A stretch of 56,996 nucleotides of DNA, taken from Oligoflexales bacterium (lineage in GTDB: Bacteria; Bdellovibrionota_B; Oligoflexia; Oligoflexales; JALZUQ01). Positions 1 to 8,179 of the stretch are shown piece by piece (position 1 is the first letter of the stretch; each line of letters starts with the position of its first letter). The stretch lies in the NCBI GenBank assembly GCA_023301465.1, contig JALZUQ010000036.1, positions 1-56,996 of the forward strand. Direction: 5' to 3'. A program made the translations under genes and the position numbers. Under the pieces are notes generated by a model. The model did no database searches, had not been told where the DNA came from, and was given only the letters and a program-made list of their open reading frames with translations.

Positions 1-99
1 CAAGAATACCAACTCCAGTTCCAACAGTGGCTCCAACAAGAATACCAACTCCAGTTCCAACAGTGGCTCCAACAAGAATACCAACTCCAGTTCCAACAG
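1..99 (+). repeat. 36-bp in-frame tandem repeat (Pro/Thr linker)
   Basis: Two identical 36-bp units (1-36 and 37-72) and a 27-bp third copy (73-99). They lie in the reading frame of the first gene and encode a 12-residue Pro/Thr-rich unit containing PTPVPT. The array runs off the left edge, so its true copy number is unknown. The nucleotide identity between copies suggests recent expansion. An extended P/T linker of this type is typical of surface or secreted multidomain proteins. Confidence 0.9.
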
Positions 100-776
100 C
101 TACCTCGATTTTTTCATCCAACATATCTTGTTCATTATCTATCACAGCTCCAAGTGATAGAGTGCTGACGTTTGGAGAAAGGTTGATAGGGCGATTACAA
201 GTTTTTCATACTTCAGGTGCTACTCCTGTGTTTAATGGCATGCCTATTGTCATACTTAACTCAAGCTCAGTGGTTCCAATAACACCTACTGGACTATTTC
301 ATTGGGGGTTTGATTTCAACCCATTCGCTACTAATGCACTTAAAGCAACAAGTACAAATCAATCAATTTCTATTAATGCTTCTATAAGGCTTCAAAATGG
401 TGCTACTAAAAATTGCACAACATTTATTACCATTCCTCCATTGAGTCAATCAGATTTAGAAAATTGCGAATTTGTAGATAGTCTAACATTACAGCCACTG
501 GGAACTACTATAAATTTGAATACCTTTCCAAGGGAGAAAAATCTAAATACTATTTTCAAACTTAAGGTCACGCCTATTGGTACACGGCCTACTATTTTAA
601 TGCGAACTATAATATCAAATGCAATTACTCCATATGGGATACCAAGCACCTTTATACTGCCCGATAGCGTGCAGGGTTTTTGGGGTGTCAATTTTGTGAT
701 TGATGCTACCACAACAACTATTTATACAGTTAGCCTTCCCAATAATAAAACAGCTTGTAACTTACGGATCAATTAA
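3..776 (+). CDS. 3' part of a Pro/Thr-repeat exported protein, 5'-truncated
   Basis: The frame is open to the left window edge. The apparent GTG at position 27 is an internal Val codon of the repeat, so the true start lies outside. After the P/T linker come two segments of about 105-110 residues. Each has a Cys near its start and another near its end (first SCSL to NCTT, second NCEF to ACNL) and is rich in Thr, Ser, Ile and Asn. This suggests two beta-sandwich modules, each closed by a disulfide, as in extracellular proteins. No catalytic motif is visible. I do not recognise the family. It is probably a cell-surface or lipid-anchored protein whose signal peptide lies upstream. No clear terminator follows. 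Confidence 0.7.
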   Translation, partial: RIPTPVPTVAPTRIPTPVPTVAPTRIPTPVPTATSIFSSNISCSLSITAPSDRVLTFGERLIGRLQVFHTSGATPVFNGMPIVILNSSSVVPITPTGLFHWGFDFNPFATNALKATSTNQSISINASIRLQNGATKNCTTFITIPPLSQSDLENCEFVDSLTLQPLGTTINLNTFPREKNLNTIFKLKVTPIGTRPTILMRTIISNAITPYGIPSTFILPDSVQGFWGVNFVIDATTTTIYTVSLPNNKTACNLRIN

Positions 777-1081
777 AAGCATATATGAGAGATTATTGGT
801 TTCTCTGTTAAACTTTAACCTGGTTTATATACTCGCTTTACTCTTTGTGGGGCGCAAAAATGATTGAGTTTTTCTCTTTTATTGCGAGGGAGGTACTCTA
901 CAAGTATAAAAAATTGATGCAATTCAAAAAAAGTTATGAAATAGCCTGGTTTAGGTAAGCAAACTACATATAAAAATTTGATATTTTTCTGCAAAGTCTA
1001 CAAAAAAATAAATAGACAAGGAATCAAAAACCCCACATATAAACAAAGTTTGTATGTGGGGTTCTAAGTTTAGGGAGAAGA
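777..1081. other. intergenic region, 305 bp
   Basis: The region lies between two convergent genes. Near its right end is the terminator of the leftward gene. A 32-codon open frame (860-958, +) starts with ATG 8 nt after a GGGG stretch, but nothing else supports it as a gene. The rest is AT-rich with no recognised feature. Confidence 0.5.
1029..1063 (-). terminator. Rho-independent terminator of the leftward gene
   Basis: Inverted repeat with arms ACCCCACATA-type and TATGTGGGGT-type around a short AAA-centred loop. On the minus strand it is followed by a T-run. It lies about 20 bp past the stop codon of the leftward gene at 1082-1660. Confidence 0.8.
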
Positions 1082-1660
1082 TTAATTTTCAACTTCCATC
1101 TTTTCTTGTTTCATCATTTTTCTAGACTCTTTCATCTTCTTACGCATTTCCTTGCGGTTTTGGCGAAACTGTTTTCTCTCTGCTTGTATCTCTTTAGAAC
1201 CATCTTTGATTTTTGCACGCATATTTTGGCGTTCAGCTTTACTCTCAGAGCTTCTGGCTTTCCAAGCATCACGTTTTGTTTTTCTTTCTAACATTTTCTG
1301 TTGTTTCATTTGTTTTTTCTCATCTGCACTAAGATCTGCAGAGTTTTTCATTTTTTCGCGAAATGCTTTTCTGTCTTCTCGCATAGATTTTTTATAAGCT
1401 TTTCTTTCTGATCTCAGTTCTTTTCTATCAGATTTTAAGCCTTCTCTTAATTGTTTACGTTCTGTCCTTAGAGCTTTTTGGCTTTCTTTGTGTTTCATGC
1501 GTGCATCACGCATTTCTGCTTTCATAGGTTTCTTCAAATTTTGCTGGTACTCTGAGCGGATCTCTTTTTTAGAGTTCAAGGTCGTTTCCGCCTCTTGTGC
1601 TGATAAAAATGTGGATGCACAAAAAAAGCTGCACCCTATAACTGCGATAATTGTTTTCAT
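1082..1660 (-). CDS. exported Lys/Arg/Glu-rich helical protein
   Basis: 192 aa. An N-terminal signal peptide of about 21 residues ends in a plausible cleavage site (FLSA-QEAE). The mature part is almost entirely charged (K, R, E, M, Q) with recurring RKxxR and ERKxxR patterns, and should form a long single helix or coiled coil. There is no Cys in the mature chain and no catalytic motif. Bacteria of this type encode several such small periplasmic charged proteins, and the family is not recognised. Metal-responsive or chaperone-like periplasmic roles are known for some Met/Lys/Glu-rich exported helical proteins, but nothing here decides between them. It has its own terminator just downstream and is probably monocistronic. 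Confidence 0.65.
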   Translation of the reverse strand: MKTIIAVIGCSFFCASTFLSAQEAETTLNSKKEIRSEYQQNLKKPMKAEMRDARMKHKESQKALRTERKQLREGLKSDRKELRSERKAYKKSMREDRKAFREKMKNSADLSADEKKQMKQQKMLERKTKRDAWKARSSESKAERQNMRAKIKDGSKEIQAERKQFRQNRKEMRKKMKESRKMMKQEKMEVEN

Positions 1661-1762
1661 GTCTAAAGTCCCTTTCCGTTGGTGGTTTACCTATCGGGGG
1701 GAAGTATGTTATCTAAACTGAAACAAAAAAATACAATTAATTCAGTTTGTTACGGACTCATT

Positions 1763-1791
1763 TTGAAAATAGAATTGGCGGCAACGATATT
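1763..1791 (+). promoter_or_regulatory. probable sigma-70 promoter for dnaE
   Basis: TTGAAA (1763-1768) and GATATT (1786-1791) are separated by 17 bp. This places transcription start near 1798, about 30 bp before the GTG at 1829. The -10 box is a partial match. Confidence 0.45.
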
Positions 1792-1828
1792 TTGCTATGC
1801 ATTTAATCAGGTGTCTCATCTATAGCGA

Positions 1829-4800
1829 GTGAGATCTTATCTATGGTATGAAAGTGGAAATAGTATCTATGATTTAGGCGGACTCGTGACCTCAGCTTCT
1901 CAATTTATACATCTTCATACCCATAGTGAATTTTCTCTTGGTGATGGTTGTATTAAAGTAGATAGCCTCATCAAGAGAGTGAAGAGTTTCGGTCATGAAG
2001 CAGTTGCTGTGACGGACCACCATAACTTGTTTACGGCAGTAGATTTTTATTTAAAAGCTAAAAGCCAAGGAGTGAAAGCCGTCATTGGTGCTGAGGTCTC
2101 TTTAGCGTCAAAGTTATGTAATGTTCCTATTCAGTATGTGTTACTTGCCAAGACAACTGCTGGATACAAAGATCTCATGCAAATTGTGAGTCTTATGAAT
2201 ATTCCAGGTAAAACGGTTTATTTGGAAGATTTGAGTTCACAGCTTAAAAATGTATTTGTGATTCCTAGTCAGCACCAAGGTTTAGTACAAAATTTTTCAA
2301 ATGACTTAAAATTGTTTGAAAATCATTTATCAATATTTAAAACGAACTTAGATCAAGAACAACTGTACTTTGAAATCGTGGATAATGAATTATCGCATCA
2401 ATCTGGGTTGAACCAACAGATCACTGAGTTAGCAGAAAAATTTGGTATCCCTCTAGTTGCAACAGCAAATGCACACTACTTAACACCCGATGAAAAAGAA
2501 GCACATAGTATCATGTTAGGTATTAAAAACGACCTGACTGAAGATAAAATGCAGAACAAACTAAGACGCTATGACTTTAGTGTGTTTGACCCTGATACTT
2601 TTATGAATAGGTACAAAAACTGGCCAGAAGCGATTCGCAATACCGTTTTGATTGCTGACCAATGTAACGTAGAAATAGAAACAGGAAAATTTTATCTCCC
2701 AAAATTTGATCTACAAGATGAAACCTCTGAGCAAGCATTAGAGCGTATTGCTTACGAAGGTTTGGAAAAGCGTTTAGATCATCTCGATAAGATGCTTCCT
2801 GAAGGGGTTAGTGATGAGCTACATACAGTCTACGAACGTCGCTTAGATTATGAGCTTGGTGTCATTAACAAAATGGGGTTTCCTGGATACTTTTTAATTG
2901 TTGCCGATTTTATCAACTGGGCAAAGTCCCAGGGTATTCCTGTGGGGCCGGGTAGGGGGTCTGGTGCTGGTTCCATTGTTGCGTACTCCATGCGGATTAC
3001 CGATATTGATCCCATTCCTTATAACTTGATTTTTGAACGTTTTCTAAACCCAGAACGTATATCCATGCCGGATTTTGACGTCGATTTTTGTCAATCTCGA
3101 AGAGATGAGGTGATTCAATACGTCATCCAAAAGTACGGGAAAGACCGTGTTGCTCAGATTACTACCTTCGGAAAAATGTTAGCGAAAGCGGCTATTAGAG
3201 ATGTTGGTCGTGTTATGGGGCTTGGTTATCTCAAAGTAGATAAAATCGCACGATTAATCCCAACAGAAATAGGTATCACTCTTGATGATGCATATGAAAG
3301 AGAACCAAGACTTGTAGAAGCATGTCAGCAAAACCCTGAGATAGAAAGATTATTTGGAGTAGCCAAAAAACTTGAAGGCACCGTGAGGCACACAAGTGTT
3401 CACGCCGCAGGTATTGTCATCTCTGATGGACCCATGACAGACTACGTTCCTGTATACTTTGATGAAAGCAACCCAGAAACTCCTATCACCCAATACGAAA
3501 TGACCAAGGCCGAAAAAGTGGGGCTCGTGAAGTTTGACTTTTTGGGTTTAAAAACATTAACGGTGATTCAAAAAGCACTTCAAGTCATCAAAGAAGTCCG
3601 CGGTGAAGACATTGATATTGGCAGTATACCTTTAGATGCCAAGAACGTTTATACAAACATCTCAGCAGGAAATACCGTCGGAATATTCCAGCTAGAAAGT
3701 ACGGGTATGAGAAATCTCATGCTCAAACTAAAGCCTTCGGTGTTTGAAGACATGATTGCCGTCGTTGCTCTGTACCGTCCGGGTCCTCTTGGGTCTGGAA
3801 TGGTGGATGACTTTATCGAGAGAAAACACGGTAGGCAAGAGATAGAGTTTGCTGTACCTGAGTTAGAACCCATCCTAAAAGAAACCTATGGGATGATTCT
3901 TTATCAGGAGCAAGTACAAAACACTGCCGCAAAGCTTGCGAGCTATAGTCTTGGCGAAGCAGATATCCTCCGGCGTGCCATGGGTAAGAAAAAACCCGAA
4001 GAAATGGCAAAGCAAAAAGAAAGATTTGTTGCAGGGTGCATCAAAAACAATATCGCAGAAAAAATTGCCACGGATCTTTTTGATTTGATGGCAAAATTTG
4101 CAGAGTATGGTTTTAACAAAAGCCACAGTGCTGCATATGGTTTGATAAGTTACCAAACAGGCTACCTAAAGACTTTGTATACGGTCGAATACATGGCGGC
4201 GATCCTCACTTGCGATATGGATAATACCGATAAAGTGATTCGTTATATTCGTGATCTGTACCGCATGAAAATTGAATTGGTTGGACCTGATATTCAACGC
4301 AGTGAAGTTGAGTTTAAGGTGGCAGGTAAAAAAATAATTTTATACGGTTTAGGAGCTATTAAAGGTCTTGGCGTAGGTGCGGTTGAAGCTATTGTTGCCG
4401 AAAGAAATTCAGGTGGTGAGTTCTCTGATTTTCTAGACATGGCAAGAAGAATGAATCTTCATCAAGTAGGAAAAAAGAACCTTGAGCTTTTGGTTCAATG
4501 CGGTGCTTTTGATGCGTTTATTGGGAGTAGAGATGAACAACGCAAGTTCATTCCTAGGTTGATTAAGTATTCCTTGGATATCCACCAAGCAAAGTCCTCT
4601 GGTCAGCAAAGTCTTTTTGATTTAGGGGATGAGCCTGTGCAAGAAGACGATTGCGATGGCTACGACACTCTTAAGACGACGGTAGACAAAAAACAACTTG
4701 AGTTACGCCATCTTGTGGTTGAGCGTAAATTAATGGGGATTTACCAAACAAAGCATCCTATGGAGTTATTTAAGCTCGAAACAAAATCCCTAGGAACCAC

Positions 4801-5344
4801 TTTTATTTCTAGCCTTGAAGATAGTTCACAAAAAATGGCTACGATAGCGGGTGTTTTAACTGACGTATCCGAGCAAAGATCCAAGACCAACGGCAAGCGT
4901 ATTATCTTTTTGAGTGTAGAAGACCTTTCAGGCCATGTAGAGTTAGTCTTATATGAAGACCAAGCTCCGGAGGTACTACCAGAAGTAGACACACCACTGG
5001 TGATGCAACTACAACTCAAAAGAAGATTCAATAAGCCGGGTACCACTAAGGTGGTTCAAAAAATTGCATCCCTAAGTGAAACCCTTGCCGCTAGACTTCG
5101 GGGTGTGCGGTTAACTTTGGACCTCGAAAAACAAGCAGATGTAAATGGGCTTCTAAGTGCCCTTAGTCATAACAAAGGATCTGTAGACGGTGTGCCCATT
5201 GAGCTTCGTGCGTGGTACAAAAAAGCAGAAGTATTCTTTGAAAAAGATAGGTCGCAGATTTGTGTTCCTGCAGGTGAGCTTTTACAATTAAAAAATCATT
5301 TTCATGCATGCCATGAGGTAAAATTTTTATACCACCGATCGTAA
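1829..5344 (+). CDS. dnaE: DNA polymerase III subunit alpha
   Basis: 1171 aa, close to the usual 1160 of DnaE. It is the replicative C-family polymerase. In order: PHP domain (about 28-235), polymerase core with PGRGSGAG near 372, the catalytic PDFDVDF near 414-420, the third acidic site FDFLG near 569, helix-hairpin-helix and finger regions, then an OB-fold near 1000-1080. The PHP domain keeps HLHTHS and TDHHN but seems to have lost other metal ligands (see findings), so proofreading probably needs a separate epsilon subunit. The start is uncertain. GTG 1829 gives an extra N-terminal stretch, and GTG 1886 (MTSASQFIHLHTHS) matches the usual DnaE start better. An arginine-deiminase-like gene follows 9 nt after the stop, probably in the same transcript. 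Confidence 0.97.
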   Translation: MRSYLWYESGNSIYDLGGLVTSASQFIHLHTHSEFSLGDGCIKVDSLIKRVKSFGHEAVAVTDHHNLFTAVDFYLKAKSQGVKAVIGAEVSLASKLCNVPIQYVLLAKTTAGYKDLMQIVSLMNIPGKTVYLEDLSSQLKNVFVIPSQHQGLVQNFSNDLKLFENHLSIFKTNLDQEQLYFEIVDNELSHQSGLNQQITELAEKFGIPLVATANAHYLTPDEKEAHSIMLGIKNDLTEDKMQNKLRRYDFSVFDPDTFMNRYKNWPEAIRNTVLIADQCNVEIETGKFYLPKFDLQDETSEQALERIAYEGLEKRLDHLDKMLPEGVSDELHTVYERRLDYELGVINKMGFPGYFLIVADFINWAKSQGIPVGPGRGSGAGSIVAYSMRITDIDPIPYNLIFERFLNPERISMPDFDVDFCQSRRDEVIQYVIQKYGKDRVAQITTFGKMLAKAAIRDVGRVMGLGYLKVDKIARLIPTEIGITLDDAYEREPRLVEACQQNPEIERLFGVAKKLEGTVRHTSVHAAGIVISDGPMTDYVPVYFDESNPETPITQYEMTKAEKVGLVKFDFLGLKTLTVIQKALQVIKEVRGEDIDIGSIPLDAKNVYTNISAGNTVGIFQLESTGMRNLMLKLKPSVFEDMIAVVALYRPGPLGSGMVDDFIERKHGRQEIEFAVPELEPILKETYGMILYQEQVQNTAAKLASYSLGEADILRRAMGKKKPEEMAKQKERFVAGCIKNNIAEKIATDLFDLMAKFAEYGFNKSHSAAYGLISYQTGYLKTLYTVEYMAAILTCDMDNTDKVIRYIRDLYRMKIELVGPDIQRSEVEFKVAGKKIILYGLGAIKGLGVGAVEAIVAERNSGGEFSDFLDMARRMNLHQVGKKNLELLVQCGAFDAFIGSRDEQRKFIPRLIKYSLDIHQAKSSGQQSLFDLGDEPVQEDDCDGYDTLKTTVDKKQLELRHLVVERKLMGIYQTKHPMELFKLETKSLGTTFISSLEDSSQKMATIAGVLTDVSEQRSKTNGKRIIFLSVEDLSGHVELVLYEDQAPEVLPEVDTPLVMQLQLKRRFNKPGTTKVVQKIASLSETLAARLRGVRLTLDLEKQADVNGLLSALSHNKGSVDGVPIELRAWYKKAEVFFEKDRSQICVPAGELLQLKNHFHACHEVKFLYHRS

Positions 5345-5353
5345 GGAGTTTTG

Positions 5354-6286
5354 ATGAGTGAATTATCCCAAACAACCAATACCGTACTGATGGTGAGACC
5401 AGGAAAATTTGGTTTTAATGCTGAAACGGCAATTTCTAATAACTATCAGTCAAAATTAGACTTGTCTTCAGATGAAGTACAGATAAAAGCTTCAACGGAA
5501 TTTGATGGTTTTGTGGAAATGCTCAGAGACGTCGGAGTAGATGTCATGGTTTTTCAAAGTCCTGAAACCCCAGTGACTCCTGATGCAGTGTTTCCCAATA
5601 ATTGGATTCGTATTGCTCATAACGGTAGGTTAGATTTATTTCCTATGCTCGCAGAAAATAGAAGATTAGAAAGAAACCCACAATTAGTGAAAGAGCTGCA
5701 GGAAAAGTACGCGATTACTAGTGTGGATAAAAGCTTATTATCTCATGAAAACAACTCTAAGTTTCTTGAGGGCACAGGAAGTATTGTCTTTGATCACCCT
5801 CGCAAACGTGCTTACGCTTGTATATCGCCTAGAACGAATAAAGAGCTATTTGATTCTTACTGTAAAAGTATTGGATATGAGGCTATATCCTTTGAAGCAA
5901 AGCGAGATGATGGGCAGCTCCAGTATCATACAAATGTAGTGCTTGCTATTGGCAGTCGGTTTGCACTTGGTGATTTTGATCGTTTTGGCTCAGAGGATCA
6001 AAAACAACATGTGATGAATACCCTGTCTGAAAATTTAGAATTAATTTCTCTCACGGCAGATCAAGTTGAAAAAGGTTTTTGTGGAAATGCAATCGAGCTC
6101 AAAAACTCTAAAGATGAAGCGGTTTGGGTGATGTCGATTACCGCTTGGAGAGCATTGACTGCTAAGCAACAAGAACAACTATCATCGAATGCACATATTG
6201 TAAAAGCACCTCTTGATGTTATTGAAAAAGTGGGTGGCGGATCGGCTCGTTGTATGGTTTGTGAGGTTTTTACAGCTCAATCATGA
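5354..6286 (+). CDS. ctlX: CtlX-like citrulline/arginine hydrolase (guanidino-group hydrolase superfamily)
   Basis: 310 aa from ATG 5354, preceded by a strong AAGGAG with good spacing. The upstream TTG at 5351 is unlikely. The protein has the pentein-type hydrolase signatures of the CtlX/DDAH-like group: MVRPGKFGFN at the N-terminus, PDAVFPNNW near 77-85, LEGTGS, AYACISPRTN, a His in YHTNV near 192, FCGNAIEL, and the C-terminal GGGSARC with the nucleophile Cys near 300. Relatives hydrolyse citrulline or modified arginines to ornithine or related products plus ammonia and CO2, or an amine. Cytosolic. The specificity (citrulline versus methylarginine) cannot be settled from sequence. It probably shares the dnaE transcript, a link with no obvious functional meaning. 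Confidence 0.85.
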   Translation: MSELSQTTNTVLMVRPGKFGFNAETAISNNYQSKLDLSSDEVQIKASTEFDGFVEMLRDVGVDVMVFQSPETPVTPDAVFPNNWIRIAHNGRLDLFPMLAENRRLERNPQLVKELQEKYAITSVDKSLLSHENNSKFLEGTGSIVFDHPRKRAYACISPRTNKELFDSYCKSIGYEAISFEAKRDDGQLQYHTNVVLAIGSRFALGDFDRFGSEDQKQHVMNTLSENLELISLTADQVEKGFCGNAIELKNSKDEAVWVMSITAWRALTAKQQEQLSSNAHIVKAPLDVIEKVGGGSARCMVCEVFTAQS

Positions 6287-6413
6287 TTGGGGCTTCGTTA
6301 TAAGATATAGAAATGCTTGTGTAACTTTCTAGTGTGTTGCAATTACTTACATTATAAGTTTATATCATCAGTAATTGTTTTGATTTTTTCCTTATGTTGA
6401 AAGTAAAAATCCT

Positions 6414-6833
6414 ATGATCATTTCATCTGCCAATATTGATTTAGTCATTAAAAATGGTGGGCTCAAAGTCACTCGAACTCGCAAAGAAGTTTTGCAGGTT
6501 TTATTTGATCATATCAATAACCCACTTTCTATAGATGAAATTTTAGAAAAACTACCCGAGGGTTTTGATCGTGTCACGGCTTATCGGGTGATCCACGATT
6601 TTGCTGACCACGGTATCATTGAAAAACTAAATCACTTAAGCAGCCACCTAAAAGTATTGCTTTCACCAAAACTCAAAAAAAACCATCACCACATTGTGAC
6701 TTGCCGTATATGTGGCAATACCGTCACAGCAAATATCTGTGTTCAGGCTGGGTGGCAAGAAAAACTCTCCCACCTTGGTTTCAAAGACCTATCTCACCAT
6801 CTTTCCTTTTCTGGTGTTTGCTCGCAGCATTAG
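6414..6833 (+). CDS. Fur-family metal-dependent transcriptional regulator
   Basis: 139 aa. The N-terminal winged helix (about 10-80) contains TRTRKEVL and the recognition helix RVTAYRVIHDF, as in Fur, Zur and PerR. The hinge has HHH at 91-93, and the C-terminal dimerisation domain has CRIC (Cys97, Cys100) and a last VCSQH. The second Cys pair of canonical Fur/Zur is reduced to one Cys plus a His, so structural-zinc binding may be altered. It is probably a Zur- or PerR-like regulator. About 60 bp downstream lie two identical Fur-type palindromes in front of a MerC-like gene, the likely target. Own promoter not identified. Confidence 0.88.
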   Translation: MIISSANIDLVIKNGGLKVTRTRKEVLQVLFDHINNPLSIDEILEKLPEGFDRVTAYRVIHDFADHGIIEKLNHLSSHLKVLLSPKLKKNHHHIVTCRICGNTVTANICVQAGWQEKLSHLGFKDLSHHLSFSGVCSQH

Positions 6834-6896
6834 TCCCTAAACAGTTTGAGTTTTCATTTTCACCATAATTTCTTTGCTTGTAGTGACTCATCTTAA

Positions 6897-6933
6897 TGCA
6901 AAAATATTGCATTACAGTTGCAAAAATATTGCA
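6897..6933 (+). promoter_or_regulatory. tandem Fur-family operator boxes
   Basis: Two identical 15-bp near-palindromes TGCAAAAATATTGCA (6897-6911 and 6919-6933) with arms TGCAA and TTGCA. Their starts are 22 bp apart, two helical turns, so dimers would bind the same DNA face. The second box overlaps a -35-like TTGCAA, with TATCTC 17 bp further on, which fits repression of the following gene. The 15-bp size matches Fur-superfamily boxes. Cognate regulator inferred to be the product of the gene at 6414-6833. Confidence 0.7.
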
Positions 6934-7005
6934 TTTGAGATATCTCTTCAAATACATTGCGAGTTCTAGTGTTTGTCGTTTGTTGAGGAATAAAGGTATA
7001 AAGTG

Positions 7006-7509
7006 ATGATTTTGCAAGGGTTTAAATATAATCGTTTTTTCGACAGGTTTGGAGCAACGGGTAGTACGTTGTGCCTCATCCATTGTTTTATAAGTGCTTT
7101 TATACCAAGTATTCTAGCGGTTTTAGGTGTAGATGCAGTATTAAATAGCCAATTTGAATGGGGTTTTACTGCTGTTGCCGTTGGGTTTGCATTATTAGCA
7201 CTTTGGTCCGGTTATCAAAAACATAATTCAAAAATAATTGTATTTGCTTTTGTTCTTGGTATTTCAGGTCTCATCTTATCAAGAGTCATTGAAGAAACTA
7301 GTGGGCATCATGATCATCATGAAGTCCAAACTGCTGCAATAAGTAATCACCACGCAGAGCAAGACCACAAAACAAGTCATGAGAATGGGTTTGATTGGCA
7401 TCTTATTGGAACAATTATTGGAGTTGGGGCAGGTACAAGTATCATATTTGCTCATTTTCAAAGTATGAAAGTGACCAGAGTACTAGATACTAAAAGAATT
7501 TCTGTTTAG
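7006..7509 (+). CDS. MerC-like membrane protein with His-rich loop
   Basis: 167 aa from ATG 7006 (GTG 7003 is also possible). AAAGG and GAGG lie upstream. It has the MerC-type layout: FDRFGATGSTLCLIHC at the start of the first membrane helix, with a Cys pair (CLIHC), and about four membrane segments in all. The third is followed by a His-rich loop (about 105-132, with HHDHH, NHH and QDHKTSH) that should bind zinc or another soft metal. MerC proteins transport mercury, and chromosomal homologues without a mer operon are common and probably handle other metals. Two Fur-type boxes upstream suggest zinc- or iron-responsive expression. Probably heads a three-gene unit with the CxxC lipoprotein and the dihaem lipoprotein. 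Confidence 0.75.
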   Translation: MILQGFKYNRFFDRFGATGSTLCLIHCFISAFIPSILAVLGVDAVLNSQFEWGFTAVAVGFALLALWSGYQKHNSKIIVFAFVLGISGLILSRVIEETSGHHDHHEVQTAAISNHHAEQDHKTSHENGFDWHLIGTIIGVGAGTSIIFAHFQSMKVTRVLDTKRISV

Positions 7510-7555
7510 TTATAAGTTTATTCATTTTTGTTTATTTTTTAAAAAGGATTTAGTG

Positions 7556-8179
7556 ATGAAGTTTCGTAATGTTTTATGGTTTGCAGTGTTGGTGTTTTGT
7601 GGGGTTGGTTGTTCAACCGAGTTTGATCAAGATAGTTTTATTCAAGCACAAGACAAAAAACCGTGGACTGATATAGAAAAGCCTTCAAAGGGTTTTGGTA
7701 CCTTAGACGTTAGAGATGTTACTGTCTTAGATGACCGATTAAAAGATGAAAATGGTATAGATCAGGTATCGATTTTGAAGTTAAATGATATCATTAAAAA
7801 AACAAACAAAACAAAAGCAGTCATTCAAGTGGTTGAAACATTTCCAACAGGAGGTCTGTGCAGAGGTTGTGTAAACAAAGGAAACCTTATTTCAAGAGCT
7901 ATCTTAAAAGATCAAGATCTTTCAAAATCAACAGCTTATATCATGGTCATTTCTGGAAAATACACTCCTTCTGATCGTGAGCTTGTATTAGCTCGTAGTT
8001 ATGCTGATAAAGGCATCAAAATTGTTCGTGATATTGACGGTAAATTTCAAAAGAGTTTTGGTGATGGGAAGTTTCCTGTGACGCTTGTTCTTGACTCAAA
8101 GTATCAAGGCAAAATATTAAATATTCACCGCACGCAACCTTCGGGAGTGGTTCGAGTTCTTAAAAGTTTATCGAAGTAA
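7556..8179 (+). CDS. lipoprotein with CxxC, probably thioredoxin-like
   Basis: 207 aa from ATG 7556 with AAAGGA upstream. The lipobox GVGC puts the lipidated Cys at residue 19. The mature protein has a GGLCRGC motif (Cys102, Cys105) placed after a beta strand (AVIQVVETFP), as in thioredoxin folds. A later PVTLVLD strand resembles the cis-Pro region. So a periplasmic, membrane-anchored thiol-disulfide or metal (copper) handling role is likely. The stop overlaps the next start by one base (TAATG), giving translational coupling to the dihaem lipoprotein. It could also be an SCO-like metallochaperone, but the His ligand expected there is not evident. Confidence 0.6.
   Translation: MKFRNVLWFAVLVFCGVGCSTEFDQDSFIQAQDKKPWTDIEKPSKGFGTLDVRDVTVLDDRLKDENGIDQVSILKLNDIIKKTNKTKAVIQVVETFPTGGLCRGCVNKGNLISRAILKDQDLSKSTAYIMVISGKYTPSDRELVLARSYADKGIKIVRDIDGKFQKSFGDGKFPVTLVLDSKYQGKILNIHRTQPSGVVRVLKSLSK

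Noticed and set aside
860-958. 32-codon ORF with a weak GGGG ribosome binding site in the 777-1081 gap
   Set aside because: Too short and composition-driven, with no recognised product or neighbour support.
5351-5353. TTG start for the CtlX gene, one codon before ATG 5354
   Set aside because: The AAGGAG spacing fits ATG better.
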